From positions 94,304 through 158,303 of the forward strand of contig JAPSLB010000003.1 of NCBI GenBank assembly GCA_031181145.1: 64,000 nt of DNA. The letters run 5' to 3'. This document shows, piece by piece, positions 26,074-35,277 of the stretch. The stretch's first letter is position 1. The number at the start of each line of letters is the position of its first letter. The notes beneath the pieces are model-generated. The model had not been told where the DNA came from, made no database searches, and saw only the letters and a list, made by a program, of their open reading frames with translations. The stretch comes from Microvirga sp. Lineage in GTDB: Bacteria; Pseudomonadota; Alphaproteobacteria; Rhizobiales; Beijerinckiaceae. Made by a program: the position numbers and the translations under genes.

Positions 26074-27708
26074 TTATATGGTGACGAAAGCCCGTTCAAG
26101 CAAGAGGCCCGCCGCGTCCCCCAGGTCGTTCGCGCCCGTCATGCGGGCAGGCCGGGAGAGCCTCGTCAGGGCGAAGCTCTCGGTGACCGGGGAAGGAGCT
26201 GAGCGCGCCAGGGCCGCCGCCGCCGCCAGGGTGAAGAGCCGCTCGGCGATGAACCGGGCCTTGGCCTCGGCCTCGGGGGATTGAAGCGCGAGGACGATGT
26301 CCCGGGCCGTGTCGGATGCTCCCGGCAGGTCTCCGGCGTCGGCCATGAGCCGCTCCAGGACGGAGGCTGCCAGCTCCGTCTCCCTTCTTTCGGCGCGCAG
26401 CAGGTCGAGGGCGATCACGTTGCCGGAGCCTTCCCAGATCGCATTGACCGGCGCCTCCCGGTACAGCCGGGGCAGGGGGCTCTCCTCCACGTAGCCGTTG
26501 CCCCCGAGGCTCTCCATGGCCTCGTAGAGGAGCCGGGGCGCGGCCTTGCAGATGCCGAACTTGGCCGCCGGCGTGATCAGGCGGGCATAGGCAGCCTCGT
26601 GCTCGTCCCGCGTTGCCAGATCGAAGCTGTGGGCCGTGCGCAGGGCGAGCGCCGTCATGGCCTCGTTCTCCAGGGCGAGATCGGCCAGCACCATCCGCAT
26701 GGCCGGCTGGTCGATGAGCTTCCTCTGGAAGACGCTGCGGTGGTGGGCGTGGTGAAGGGCGAGGGTCAGGCCCATCCGGACGAGCCCGGCGGAGGCGACG
26801 GCGCAGTCGAGCCGCGTGAGCTGCACCATGGTGATGATGGTGCGCACGCCTGCGCCTTCCTGGCCGATGCGCCAGCCGAGCGCCTCCGTGAACTCGACCT
26901 CGGAGGAGGCGTTGGATCGGTTCCCGAGCTTGTCCTTGAGCCGCTGCAGGCGCAGCCCGTTGAGGGTGCCGTCCGGCCGGAAGCGGGGCACAAGAAAGCA
27001 GGTGAGGCCGCCGGGGGCCTGGGCGAGCACCAGGAAGGCGTCGCACATGGGGGCGGACATGAACCATTTGTGCCCGGTGAGCGCATATTCGTCCCCGACG
27101 ACCGGAACGGCGCAGGTGCTGTTGGCGCGCACATCAGTTCCGCCCTGCTTCTCCGTCATGCCCATGCCGAGGGTGACGGAGCTCTTCTCCCAGAAAGGAG
27201 CGAAGCGGGAATCGTAATCCCGGGAGCGGATCCTCGGCAGCCATTCCTTCAGGCGGGCCGGGGCGGCCGCAAGCGCCGCCGCGGAGGCGTGTGTCATCGT
27301 GACGGGGCAGACATGGCCGCTCTCCACCCCCGCCACGGTGTAGATCCTGGCCGCCCGCGCCACATGGGCGTGGCCCGACCCGGGCTCGTCCCAGGTGGAG
27401 GAGTGGAGCCCGTCCGCCATGCTGGCCCGCATGAGGGCGTGATAGGCCGGGTGAAACTCCACCGCATCGATTCGATAGCCGCGCGCGTCGTGCGTGCGCA
27501 GCTTCGGGGGATTTTCGTTGGCGAGCCGCCCGAGGTCGAGCCGCTCCGCGCTGCCCCAGGCCTCGCCGAAGGCGATGAGGCCCTCAGCCTCCGGGTCGGC
27601 GCCGTTGGCCTTCAGGGCGTCGAGGAGCGGTCGGTCGCCCGCGATCAGGTTCACACCGCCGAAAGGGGGCGTCTGGTTGAGGATCTCGTGGGTTTGGAAC
27701 GCGGACAT
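26074..27708 (-). CDS. AidB-like acyl-CoA dehydrogenase family protein
   Basis: 544 aa. The N-terminus HEILNQTPPFGGVNL and overall length match the AidB group of the acyl-CoA dehydrogenase fold. FAD-binding segments include GMGMTEKQGGTDVRANST and GHKWFMSAPMCDAFLVL; the C-terminal motif is ESLGGNGYVEESPLPRLYRE with AIWEGSGNVIALDLLR. E. coli AidB is part of the adaptive response to alkylation and binds DNA, with weak isovaleryl-CoA dehydrogenase activity; the role here is inferred. It is divergent from pyrB and follows topA by 137 bp in the opposite orientation of reading. An Ada regulator is not nearby. Confidence 0.87.
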   Translation of the reverse strand: MSAFQTHEILNQTPPFGGVNLIAGDRPLLDALKANGADPEAEGLIAFGEAWGSAERLDLGRLANENPPKLRTHDARGYRIDAVEFHPAYHALMRASMADGLHSSTWDEPGSGHAHVARAARIYTVAGVESGHVCPVTMTHASAAALAAAPARLKEWLPRIRSRDYDSRFAPFWEKSSVTLGMGMTEKQGGTDVRANSTCAVPVVGDEYALTGHKWFMSAPMCDAFLVLAQAPGGLTCFLVPRFRPDGTLNGLRLQRLKDKLGNRSNASSEVEFTEALGWRIGQEGAGVRTIITMVQLTRLDCAVASAGLVRMGLTLALHHAHHRSVFQRKLIDQPAMRMVLADLALENEAMTALALRTAHSFDLATRDEHEAAYARLITPAAKFGICKAAPRLLYEAMESLGGNGYVEESPLPRLYREAPVNAIWEGSGNVIALDLLRAERRETELAASVLERLMADAGDLPGASDTARDIVLALQSPEAEAKARFIAERLFTLAAAAALARSAPSPVTESFALTRLSRPARMTGANDLGDAAGLLLERAFVTI

Positions 27709-27820
27709 GATCTTCGCCCCGGAAATGTCGTCTCGATTCCGATTCTAGCGTGAAACGTCACGGAACGGAGAGAGGCTGCTTGCTGCTCCTGTCCGGAGAG
27801 CCTATAGCGATGGCTTTAAG

Positions 27821-28768
27821 ATGACAGACACCCCGCGATCCGTTTTTCCCCACCGACACCTCCTCGGCATCGAGGGATTGTCCCCTTTGGATATCCAGGC
27901 TCTGCTCGATCTGGCCGACAACCAGGTCGAAGTCAGCCGGCAGGTCGAGAAGCGTAAGACGACCCTTCGGGGCCGCACGCAGATCAACCTCTTTTTCGAG
28001 CCCTCCACCCGTACGCAATCCTCCTTCGAGATCGCCGGCAAGCGCCTCGGCGCGGACGTGCTGAACATGGCGGTGGCGTCCTCGTCGGTGAAGAAGGGGG
28101 AGACGCTGATCGACACGGCGGCGACGCTCAACGCCATGCGGCCCGACATCATCGTCGTGCGCCACCATGCGGCGGGCGCGGTGCACCTCCTGGCGCGGAA
28201 GGTCGATTGCGCGGTCGTGAACGCGGGCGACGGCGCGCACGAGCACCCGACGCAGGCGCTGCTCGACGCGCTCACCATCCGCCGCAACAAGGGACGGATC
28301 GGAGGGCTCATCGTCGCGATCTGCGGCGACATCCTGCATTCGCGCGTGGCGCGCTCCAACATGATCCTGCTCGCCGCCATGGGCGCGCAGGTGCGGCTCG
28401 TGGCGCCCACGAATCTCCTGCCGCCGGGCTTCGCGCGCCTCGGCTTCCCGACCTTCACGGACATGCGCAAGGGCCTGGAAGGGGCGGACATCGTCATGAT
28501 GCTGCGCCTGCAGCGCGAGCGCATGAACGGGTCCTTCGTGCCGTCGGTGAAGGAGTATTTCCGCTTCTACGGTCTCGATCAGGAAAAGCTCTCCTACGCC
28601 AAGCACGATGCCCTCGTGATGCATCCGGGGCCGATGAACCGGGGCGTCGAGATTTCCTCCGACGTGGCGGATGGCGCGCAGTCGCTGATCCGCGAGCAGG
28701 TCGAGATGGGCGTGGCCGTCCGCATGGCGGTCCTCGAGGCTCTCGCGAGCCATCTGCCGAACGGGTGA
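27821..28768 (+). CDS. pyrB: Aspartate carbamoyltransferase catalytic subunit
   Basis: 315 aa, second step of pyrimidine synthesis. The carbamoyl-phosphate motif is [14 protein letters not shown], the second active-site region [13 protein letters not shown], then [11 protein letters not shown] and [14 protein letters not shown]; the aspartate loop ends [12 protein letters not shown]. It is the stand-alone catalytic chain; no pyrI regulatory subunit is adjacent. It is followed 6 bp later by the pyrC homologue, with which it may form a complex (see next gene). Confidence 0.97.
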   Translation: MTDTPRSVFPHRHLLGIEGLSPLDIQALLDLADNQVEVSRQVEKRKTTLRGRTQINLFFEPSTRTQSSFEIAGKRLGADVLNMAVASSSVKKGETLIDTAATLNAMRPDIIVVRHHAAGAVHLLARKVDCAVVNAGDGAHEHPTQALLDALTIRRNKGRIGGLIVAICGDILHSRVARSNMILLAAMGAQVRLVAPTNLLPPGFARLGFPTFTDMRKGLEGADIVMMLRLQRERMNGSFVPSVKEYFRFYGLDQEKLSYAKHDALVMHPGPMNRGVEISSDVADGAQSLIREQVEMGVAVRMAVLEALASHLPNG

Positions 28769-28774
28769 GACGCG

Positions 28775-30067
28775 ATGGGCACGAAACCTCTTCTCTTCAA
28801 GAACGCACTCCTCGTCGATCCCGATACCGGGCGCGAGGACAAGGGCGGCCTTCTCGTCCGCGACGGCGTGATCCAGGATCTCGGGCCGCATCTGACCCAG
28901 GCGGCGGATGCCGATGTGATCGAGTGCGCGGGCCAGGTGCTGGCTCCCGGCCTCATCGACATGCGCGCCTTCATCGGCGAGCCCGGCGGGCCCTATCGCG
29001 AAACGCTGAAAAGCGCGGGCGAGGCGGCGGCCGCCGGCGGCGTGACCACGATCGTGTCCATGCCGGATACGAGCCCGGTTCTCGACGATCCGGCGGTGAT
29101 CGACTTCATCGTGCGCCGGGCGCGCGACACCTCCGTCGTGAACATCCTGCCTGCCGCCGCGCTCACGAAGGGCCTCCGGGGCGGGGAGATGGCGGAGATC
29201 GGGCGGCTGAAGGAAGCCGGCGCGATCGCCTTCACGGACGGTGCGCGCTCCGTCACCAACGCGCAGGTGATGCGCCGGGCGCTGACCTACGCCCGCGATT
29301 TCGATGCCCTGATCGTCCACCACGTGGAAGATCCCGACCTCGTGGGGCAGGGCGTGATGAACGAGGGCGAGTTCTCCTCCCGCCTCGGGCTCCCGGGCAT
29401 ACCGCGCGAGGCCGAGACAATCGTGCTCGAGCGCGACGTGCGCCTCGTGCGCCTCACCGGCGCGCGCTACCACGCGGCCATGATCTCGACGGCCGATTCG
29501 GCCGAGATCGTGCAGGCCGCCAAGGCGAGGGGATTGCCGGTGACCTGCGGCGTCTCCATCAATCACCTGTCGCTCAACGAGAACGACATCGGCGATTACC
29601 GCACCTTCCTGAAGCTCTCGCCGCCCTTGAGGCACGAGGACGACCGGCAGGCGATGATCGCGGCGCTCGCCGACGGCACCATCGACGTGATCGTCTCGGA
29701 CCACAATCCACAGGATGTGGAGAACAAGCGCCTGCCCTTCGCCGAGGCCGCGAACGGAGCCGTGGGGCTCGAGACGCTGCTCTCGGCGGCGCTCCGCCTC
29801 GTGCACGCGGACCGCATCACCCTGCCCAGGCTCCTGCGCGCCATGTCCACGAAACCCGCGGAAATCCTGGGGCTGCCGTCCGGGCGGCTGAAGATCGGCG
29901 CTCCCGCCGACCTGATCGTGTTCGATCCCGATGCGCCCTACGTGCTCGACAAGCGGAACCTGAAATCCCTGTCCAAGAACTCGCCCTTCGACGAAGCCCG
30001 TCTGGAAGGACAGGTGACGATCACGATGGTTGCGGGCAGGATCGTGTTCGACCGACGCTCGACGTGA
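28775..30067 (+). CDS. pyrC: Dihydroorotase homologue lacking metal ligands (PyrC'-like, probably inactive)
   Basis: 430 aa with the dihydroorotase fold, but the metal-binding DxHxHxR motif reads [13 protein letters not shown], so both histidines of HxH are gone. The usual TDHxPH is VSDHNPQ, also altered. Comparable non-catalytic PyrC' proteins next to pyrB in Pseudomonas serve as structural partners of aspartate carbamoyltransferase; the same is inferred here. A catalytically active dihydroorotase should be encoded elsewhere in the genome. The reading frame is intact and under normal codon use, so it is not a pseudogene. It is followed by plsY in the conserved pyrB-pyrC-plsY-dprA order. Confidence 0.9.
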   Translation: MGTKPLLFKNALLVDPDTGREDKGGLLVRDGVIQDLGPHLTQAADADVIECAGQVLAPGLIDMRAFIGEPGGPYRETLKSAGEAAAAGGVTTIVSMPDTSPVLDDPAVIDFIVRRARDTSVVNILPAAALTKGLRGGEMAEIGRLKEAGAIAFTDGARSVTNAQVMRRALTYARDFDALIVHHVEDPDLVGQGVMNEGEFSSRLGLPGIPREAETIVLERDVRLVRLTGARYHAAMISTADSAEIVQAAKARGLPVTCGVSINHLSLNENDIGDYRTFLKLSPPLRHEDDRQAMIAALADGTIDVIVSDHNPQDVENKRLPFAEAANGAVGLETLLSAALRLVHADRITLPRLLRAMSTKPAEILGLPSGRLKIGAPADLIVFDPDAPYVLDKRNLKSLSKNSPFDEARLEGQVTITMVAGRIVFDRRST

Positions 30068-30077
30068 CGAGGAGCGA

Positions 30078-30680
30078 ATGCCCAACGAAATGAACATGCT
30101 GTACCTGCTCGGGGCCCTGGCCTTCGGCTATCTCCTCGGCTCGATTCCGTTCGGGGTGATCTTCACCCGCATGGCGGGACTGGGGGACATCCGCAAGGTC
30201 GGCTCCGGCAATATCGGGGCGACCAACGTTCTGCGCACCGGCCGCAAGGGCCTTGCCGCGGCGACCCTGCTGGGCGATGCCCTCAAGGGAACGGCCGCGG
30301 TGCTGATCGCCGCGCGCTGGGGCGATCAGTTCGCGACGCTCGCCGCGCTCGGGGCCTTTCTCGGCCATCTGTATCCGGCATGGCTCAAGTTCAGGGGCGG
30401 CAAGGGCGTAGCCACCTTCATCGGCGTGCTGATCGGCCTGAACTGGATCGTTGCGCTGATCTTCGCCGCAATCTGGCTGGGCGTCGCCTTCGCGTCGCGC
30501 TACTCCTCCCTGTCCGCCCTGGTCGCCAGCGCCGCGACGCCGGTCGCCCTTTGGCTCCTGAACGAGCCCGCCATGGCGGCCATGGCGGTGATCCTCGTGG
30601 CGCTGCTCTGGTGGAAGCACAGCGAGAACATCAGCCGCCTGCTTGCCGGAACCGAGGGCAAGATCGGCCAGAAGGGCTGA
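30078..30680 (+). CDS. plsY: Glycerol-3-phosphate acyltransferase PlsY
   Basis: 200 aa inner-membrane enzyme that transfers the acyl group of acyl-phosphate to glycerol-3-phosphate, the first step of phospholipid synthesis. Three family motifs are present: [31 protein letters not shown] and [18 protein letters not shown]. Six or so hydrophobic segments. ATG 30078 has GAGGAG 4 nt upstream; the longer in-frame start at 30030 would overlap pyrC. It is 10 bp after pyrC and 4 bp before dprA. Confidence 0.96.
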   Translation: MPNEMNMLYLLGALAFGYLLGSIPFGVIFTRMAGLGDIRKVGSGNIGATNVLRTGRKGLAAATLLGDALKGTAAVLIAARWGDQFATLAALGAFLGHLYPAWLKFRGGKGVATFIGVLIGLNWIVALIFAAIWLGVAFASRYSSLSALVASAATPVALWLLNEPAMAAMAVILVALLWWKHSENISRLLAGTEGKIGQKG

Positions 30681-30684
30681 CGCC

Positions 30685-31872
30685 GTGAACCTGACGGATG
30701 AGCAGCGCCTCGACTGGCTCCGGCTGATCCGGTCGGAGAGCGTGGGGCCGCGCACGTTCCGCACGCTGATCAACCGGTACGGCGGCGCAGCCGCGGCCCT
30801 CGAAGCCCTGCCCGATCTCGCGCGGCGCAGCGGGCGCCCGGCCCTGAAAGTGACGAGCCGGGCGGAAGCCGAGAAGGAGATGACCGCCGCCGCGCGTCTC
30901 GGGGTGCGCCTCATCGCCATGGGCGAGCCGGACTATCCGAAGACCCTGCAGGCCGTCGACACCGCGCCGCCGCTGATCGCCGTGCGCGGCTCCGCGGAGG
31001 TGCTCGCCAGACCCTGCGTCGGCATGGTCGGGTCCCGCAACGCGTCCGCCGCGGGGCTCGCCTTTGCCGAGCGCCTGTCGCGGCAGCTGGGCGAGGCTGG
31101 CTACGTCGTCGTCTCGGGGCTCGCGCGCGGCATCGATACCAGGGCGCACCGGGCGACCTTGGACACCGGCACCATCGCGGTGCTCGCAGGCGGCCAGGAC
31201 GAGATCTATCCGTCCGAGAACGAGCCTCTCCTGCGGGCTATCGTGGAGCGGGGCGGGGCCGTCGTGTCCGAGATGCCCATGGGCTGGGAACCGCGCGGGC
31301 GTGATTTTCCGCGCCGCAACCGCATCATCTCCGGCCTGTCCTATGGGGTCGTGATCGTGGAGGCGGCGCGCCGTTCCGGCTCGCTCATCACCGCCCGCTT
31401 CGCCCTGGAGCAGGGACGGGAGGTATTCGCGGTTCCGGGGTCGCCCCTCGATCCGCGCGCCGAGGGCACGAACGACCTCATTCGGGAAGGGGCTACCCTC
31501 TGCGCGGGTGTCGAGCACGTCACGAGCGTCCTTGATCCGCTGATCGCGTCGGGCCCCCGGACCGAGACGGGCGCGGAGGAAACCCATCGTCTCCTGGATA
31601 CGGAGGAGTTATGGGACGAACTCGATCTCCCGGAGATTCCCCGGGCTCCGACGGGCTCCGTTTCGCCTGATGCCGGGTGGGACGACGAGCAGGCGGATCT
31701 GGCCACAGGGCTCATCGGGCTCCTCGGCGCCTCGCCGATCTCGGTGGATGATCTGGTGCGCCAATCCGGGTGGTCGATCCGTGCCGTTCAGACGACTTTG
31801 CTCGAACTCGAGATGGCTGGGCGCCTGGAGCGCCACGGCGGCAATGCCGTATCCCTGATCCCGGGCCGCTGA
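30685..31872 (+). CDS. dprA: DNA processing protein DprA
   Basis: 395 aa. DprA binds single-stranded DNA and loads RecA during transformation. The Rossmann-like core has [61 protein letters not shown] and [24 protein letters not shown]-like N-terminus and a C-terminal winged-helix domain (about 330-395) flank it. The start is GTG 30685, 4 bp after plsY. It is the last gene of the pyrB-pyrC-plsY-dprA run and converges on a small hypothetical gene. Confidence 0.94.
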   Translation: MNLTDEQRLDWLRLIRSESVGPRTFRTLINRYGGAAAALEALPDLARRSGRPALKVTSRAEAEKEMTAAARLGVRLIAMGEPDYPKTLQAVDTAPPLIAVRGSAEVLARPCVGMVGSRNASAAGLAFAERLSRQLGEAGYVVVSGLARGIDTRAHRATLDTGTIAVLAGGQDEIYPSENEPLLRAIVERGGAVVSEMPMGWEPRGRDFPRRNRIISGLSYGVVIVEAARRSGSLITARFALEQGREVFAVPGSPLDPRAEGTNDLIREGATLCAGVEHVTSVLDPLIASGPRTETGAEETHRLLDTEELWDELDLPEIPRAPTGSVSPDAGWDDEQADLATGLIGLLGASPISVDDLVRQSGWSIRAVQTTLLELEMAGRLERHGGNAVSLIPGR

Positions 31873-31874
31873 TC

Positions 31875-32120
31875 CTACGACCTCCGTTTGCCGTCCTGGA
31901 CGGCCCGCGCGGCCTCGAGCCGGGCCATGTCCAGGAGATAGGCCAGCAGATCAAGTCTCGTCTGCCGCGCGAGATAGGACAGCTCCGCCGTGAACTCGGC
32001 GATGTACTGCGCCGTTTCGACCGCGCTCAAACCGTCCTTGCGGATGCTCCAAGCGGGAGCGGCGGCCTCCCGGTCATGAGGCGAGGGGGCAGGAAGGACG
32101 CGGCGCGGAGGTTTGGACAT
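31875..32120 (-). CDS. Small hypothetical protein
   Basis: 81 aa. After a Pro/Arg-rich start, the C-terminal half is a confident amphipathic helix region (VETAQYIAEFTAELSYLARQ, LDLLAYLLDMARLEAARAV). No motif recognised. ATG 32120 is chosen; ATG 32156 and TTG 32162 are possible longer starts, none with a clear ribosome-binding site. The stop is 3 bp from the convergent dprA stop. Position and helical pattern suggest a real gene. Confidence 0.6.
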   Translation of the reverse strand: MSKPPRRVLPAPSPHDREAAAPAWSIRKDGLSAVETAQYIAEFTAELSYLARQTRLDLLAYLLDMARLEAARAVQDGKRRS

Positions 32121-32225
32121 GGGGTGCGGCTGTGCCTCTGTTTCAGTCGGCACCATTATCAATGCAACCGATGATCAAGCAAGGGTGGCCTTGGCCACCA
32201 TAGGTTGTAAAATTCCGCCGATCGA

Positions 32226-33152
32226 TCAACCTAGAAGAGAGATCATGAGCGGCATGGAGCCGAGCGCCAGCAGGGTTTGCAGGGTCAGGATCTCCGCCAT
32301 GAGGGGGGCATTGCCGCCCATCTGCCGCGCCAGGACGTAGCCGGCCGCTGCGGAAGGCACAGAAGCGGCGATGATCGTGACGAGAAGGTCGCTCCCGCTC
32401 ACCCCGCCGTAACGGGCGAAGGTCACGGCGAAGACGGGCATGAGGGCGAGCTTGCAGGCCGTGGTCAACGCGTGGGGCAGCCCGGGTTTGGCAAGCCGCC
32501 GGATGTCGAGGCCAGCTCCCACGATCAGAAGCCCTGCCGCCAGGGCGGCGCGCCCCATCAGGTCGATATAGGCGGTCACGGGCTCCGGCGGAGGCGGCGC
32601 GAGAAGGTTGAGCGCCAGGCCTGCCGCGCAGGACCAGATGAACGGATTTGTGGCGAAGGACCGGAGGATTTCCCAGGGGCTCTGGCGAGGTCTGCCGGCG
32701 AAACGGATGAACACATAGACGGCGAGCAGGTTCAGAAGCGGCACCATGGCCGCGATCGCGACCGCGATCAGGGCGATGCCGCGCTGTCCGAACAGGCTTC
32801 CGGCCACGGAGAGAGCCACGAAGGTGTTCCAGCGCGTGGCGCCCTGAAAGATCGAGGTGAAGCTCGGCCCGTCGATCCCGGCATAGCGCTCCAGGAGAGG
32901 GCGCAGCAGCAGCATGAGGCCCGCCATGAGCAGGATGGATCCGACGAGCGCTCCTCCGACGCCGAGAACCGGCACCGATCCGAGATTCGCTCGGGCCAGC
33001 GTGTCAATGATGAGCGCGGGAAAAAAGATCACGTACGTGACCCGTTCGAGCCCTGCCCATTGCTGCTCGTTCACGAAACCCGTGGCGCGGCACAGCCAAC
33101 CGGTGGCGATGATCAGGAATGTCGGGATGAGGCTGGCGAAAACGGCGGACAT
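32226..33152 (-). CDS. AEC (auxin efflux carrier) family transporter
   Basis: About 308 aa with ten predicted membrane helices in two five-helix repeats. It starts AVFASLIPTFLIIATGWLC; the central and last helices include LLIVGAGLDIRRLAKPGLP and IIAASVPSAAAGYVLARQMGG, typical of the AEC/malonate carrier group. The exported or imported solute cannot be predicted. ATG 33152 is used, though ATG 33176 is in frame; neither has a strong ribosome-binding site. A 7-bp inverted repeat (TAGGTTG/CAACCTA, 32201-32233) straddles the stop, and a GGTGGCC/GGCCACC palindrome lies at 32184-32199. Confidence 0.85.
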   Translation of the reverse strand: MSAVFASLIPTFLIIATGWLCRATGFVNEQQWAGLERVTYVIFFPALIIDTLARANLGSVPVLGVGGALVGSILLMAGLMLLLRPLLERYAGIDGPSFTSIFQGATRWNTFVALSVAGSLFGQRGIALIAVAIAAMVPLLNLLAVYVFIRFAGRPRQSPWEILRSFATNPFIWSCAAGLALNLLAPPPPEPVTAYIDLMGRAALAAGLLIVGAGLDIRRLAKPGLPHALTTACKLALMPVFAVTFARYGGVSGSDLLVTIIAASVPSAAAGYVLARQMGGNAPLMAEILTLQTLLALGSMPLMISLLG

Positions 33153-33309
33153 GGGAGCGCTTGCAGGACCGGACATGCCCGGTGAAAGGAGGGCACAAGC
33201 CGCTTAAGGCTTAAAGCCGAGGTCGACAAGCGCAGGTTTAGCCCTCATTGGACATGAGGCTCTCACGCTCCACCTTCTTTTTTCTCGTCCTGTCCCGCTC
33301 GAGGCCCCG

Positions 33310-33732
33310 ATGATCCAGGTGACGAACAGCATTGCGCTCGATGAAGCCGAACTTCAGGAGAGTTTCATCCGCGCCTCGGGACCCGGCGGGCAGAACGTCA
33401 ACAAGGTGGAATCGGCCGTCCAGCTGCGCTTCGACGTGCGCAACTCGCCGTCCCTGCCGGAGGATGTGAAGGCCCGCCTGGAGCGGATCGCCGGAAAGAG
33501 GCTGACGAACGAGGGCGTGCTGATCATCACGGCCCAGCGGTTCCGTACGCAGGAGCGCAACCGCGAGGACGCGGTCGGCCGCCTCGTCGAGCTGATCCGT
33601 CAGGCCACGGAACGTCCGAAGACGAGACGGCCGACGAGGCCGACCCTCGCCTCCAAGAAACGCAGGCTGGAGGCCAAGGGGCGACGCTCGGACATCAAGA
33701 AGGGCCGAACGGCCAAACCGGTTTTCGACTGA
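33310..33732 (+). CDS. arfB: Alternative ribosome-rescue factor ArfB (peptidyl-tRNA hydrolase)
   Basis: 140 aa, normal for ArfB/YaeJ/ICT1. The catalytic GGQ is in IRASGPGGQNVNKVESAVQL and the C-terminal tail from about residue 100 is very basic (TRRPTRPTLASKKRRLEAKG), as needed to enter the empty mRNA channel of a stalled ribosome. The short length and tail separate it from peptide release factors RF1/RF2. It is monocistronic and convergent with the second SPW gene. Confidence 0.95.
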   Translation: MIQVTNSIALDEAELQESFIRASGPGGQNVNKVESAVQLRFDVRNSPSLPEDVKARLERIAGKRLTNEGVLIITAQRFRTQERNREDAVGRLVELIRQATERPKTRRPTRPTLASKKRRLEAKGRRSDIKKGRTAKPVFD

Positions 33733-33744
33733 TGCGGAACCGGG

Positions 33745-34122
33745 TCAGCTGTATCGCCCCATTTCCGCCTCCGCCGTATCCGGCACGGTGCGCGTCGTCA
33801 GGGCGAGACCCACTTCCAGGATGCCGATGATGACGTGAGGCCACATGACCCGGTCGGCGAAGCCGAAGAGCCAGGGCGAGGCCAGGAGCAGCAGGCCGGC
33901 TGCGATATCCATGCCCAGATGCAGGGGCATGGGGATCAGCTTGACCACCGAGAGCTCGAAATCCGTCACGAGGGCCATGCCGAGAATGGCGATGCCGACG
34001 ATCATGGGGACCCATTGGGCTGCGCTGCCGTCCGCAAACCCCAGCAGGTACGGAGCGACGAGCAGCAGAAGGCCGACGATGTAGTCCATGATGCCATGGA
34101 CGCGGGTTGGGATGAAACGCAT
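33745..34122 (-). CDS. SPW-repeat integral membrane protein (paralogue 2)
   Basis: 125 aa, four membrane segments in two repeats: LLVAPYLLGFAD near 20 and LLLASPWLFGFAD near 80. It shares the start pattern MRF-P-R-HG--DY and full-length similarity with the copy at 6241-6615. ATG 34122 is preceded by GAAGGGA at 8 nt, but that site lies inside the right arm of a perfect 13-bp palindrome (34131-34162), so its translation or transcription is probably controlled. A near-consensus EcfG-like promoter lies just upstream. Confidence 0.82.
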   Translation of the reverse strand: MRFIPTRVHGIMDYIVGLLLLVAPYLLGFADGSAAQWVPMIVGIAILGMALVTDFELSVVKLIPMPLHLGMDIAAGLLLLASPWLFGFADRVMWPHVIIGILEVGLALTTRTVPDTAEAEMGRYS

Positions 34123-34130
34123 GAGATTGC

Positions 34131-34162
34131 TCCCTTCAGCATTCCTTACAATGCTGAAGGGA
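34131..34162 (-). promoter_or_regulatory. 13-bp-arm palindrome containing the ribosome-binding site of the second SPW gene
   Basis: TCCCTTCAGCATT - 6 nt - AATGCTGAAGGGA, perfect arms. On the minus strand the right arm holds GAAGGGA, the ribosome-binding site of the gene at 34122. It may be an RNA hairpin that hides this site, or a protein-binding operator at the transcription start. Confidence 0.6.
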
Positions 34163-34188
34163 AAGGAATTTATCGCCCGGCTTGTTCC
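34163..34188 (-). promoter_or_regulatory. Near-consensus EcfG-like promoter (weak)
   Basis: Minus strand GGAAC (34188-34184), 17 nt, CCTT (34166-34163); one base away from CGTT. It abuts the palindrome at 34131-34162. Confidence 0.35.
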
Positions 34189-34236
34189 GTCGCATCCCGT
34201 CCGCTCGCGTGAAAGCGATAGGACCCTTAACCTATG

Positions 34237-35277
34237 TTAGTCTTCGGGCGGGTAGGCGTGCTCGCGGCCCCGGAAATCCGAAACCGTATAGCGGCCGTCT
34301 CTCTGCCCGACCGTGTCGGGAGCGATCACGGCCTTTCCGTACCCGCCCGGAATGTCGAGCACGTAAGTCGGCTGGCAGAGCCCCGAAATCCGGCCGCGCA
34401 GGCCCGCCACGAGCCTCCGGCCCTCCTCGAGGGAGAGGCGGAAGTGGCTCGTGCCGGGTGCGAGATCCGGGTGGTGCAGGTAATAGGGCCTGATGCGGGT
34501 CTCCACGAAGGCGCGCATGAGGGCGGCCAGGATCTCCGGATCGTCGTTGATGCCCTTGAGCAGCACCGACTGGCTGAGCATGACGATGCCCGCATCCACG
34601 AGCCGGGCGCAGGCGGCGCGGGCAGCGGGCGTGAGCTCGCGCGGGTGATTGGCGTGGAGCGCCACGTAGACTGCCTTTCCGCTCGCCTTCAGAGCCGCGA
34701 CGAGGTCTTCGTCGATCCGCTCCGGCTCGACCGCCGGGACCCGCGTGTGGAAGCGAATGATCTTCACGTGATCGATGGCGGCAAGCCGCTGCGTCAGCTC
34801 GGACAGGCGTCTGGCGGAGAGCACCAGCGGGTCTCCCCCGGTGAGGATCACCTCCCAGATTTCCGGGCGGCCCGCGATATAGGCGAAGGCCCTGTCCAGG
34901 GCGTCCGAGGAGAGCGTGCCGAGGCCCTGGGGTCCCACCATCTCGCGACGGAAGCAGAACCGGCAATAGACCGGGCACACGTGCACGGCCTTCAGGAGCA
35001 CCCGGTCCGGATAACGGTGAACGATTCCTTCGACCGGTGAATGGGCGAGGTCGCCGATGGGGTCCCCGCGCTCCTCCGGCGTCGTCGCAAGCTCGGCGGG
35101 ATCGGGCACGAACTGACGCGCGATCGGATCGTCCGGATCGTTCCGGTCGATGAGCTCGGCCATGGCGGGGCTGATCGCGATGGCGTAGCGTTCGGCCACG
35201 GTCCCGATTTCGGCCTCCCGCTCGGGTGCGACGAGGCCCGCCTCGACCAGCTCTGCCGGAGTCCGGAGCGTGCTCAC
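34237..35277 (-). CDS. epmB: EF-P beta-lysylation protein EpmB (lysine 2,3-aminomutase-like)
   Basis: 346 aa radical SAM enzyme. The [4Fe-4S] cluster motif CxxxCxxC is CPVYCRFC near residue 100, followed by ILTGGDPLVLS; a C-terminal PLP-binding Lys lies in the IPGGYGKAVI region. It converts L-lysine to (R)-beta-lysine, which EpmA then attaches to elongation factor P. It is shorter than catabolic lysine 2,3-aminomutases (about 415 aa) and lies next to epmA, which supports EpmB. The start is GTG 35277, overlapping the epmA stop as GTGA. Confidence 0.93.
   Translation of the reverse strand: MSTLRTPAELVEAGLVAPEREAEIGTVAERYAIAISPAMAELIDRNDPDDPIARQFVPDPAELATTPEERGDPIGDLAHSPVEGIVHRYPDRVLLKAVHVCPVYCRFCFRREMVGPQGLGTLSSDALDRAFAYIAGRPEIWEVILTGGDPLVLSARRLSELTQRLAAIDHVKIIRFHTRVPAVEPERIDEDLVAALKASGKAVYVALHANHPRELTPAARAACARLVDAGIVMLSQSVLLKGINDDPEILAALMRAFVETRIRPYYLHHPDLAPGTSHFRLSLEEGRRLVAGLRGRISGLCQPTYVLDIPGGYGKAVIAPDTVGQRDGRYTVSDFRGREHAYPPED

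Noticed and set aside
32184..32233. Inverted repeats near the AEC carrier stop as a terminator
   Set aside because: GGTGGCC/GGCCACC has a 2-bp centre and TAGGTTG/CAACCTA a 19-nt loop; neither has a T-run, so termination is not supported.
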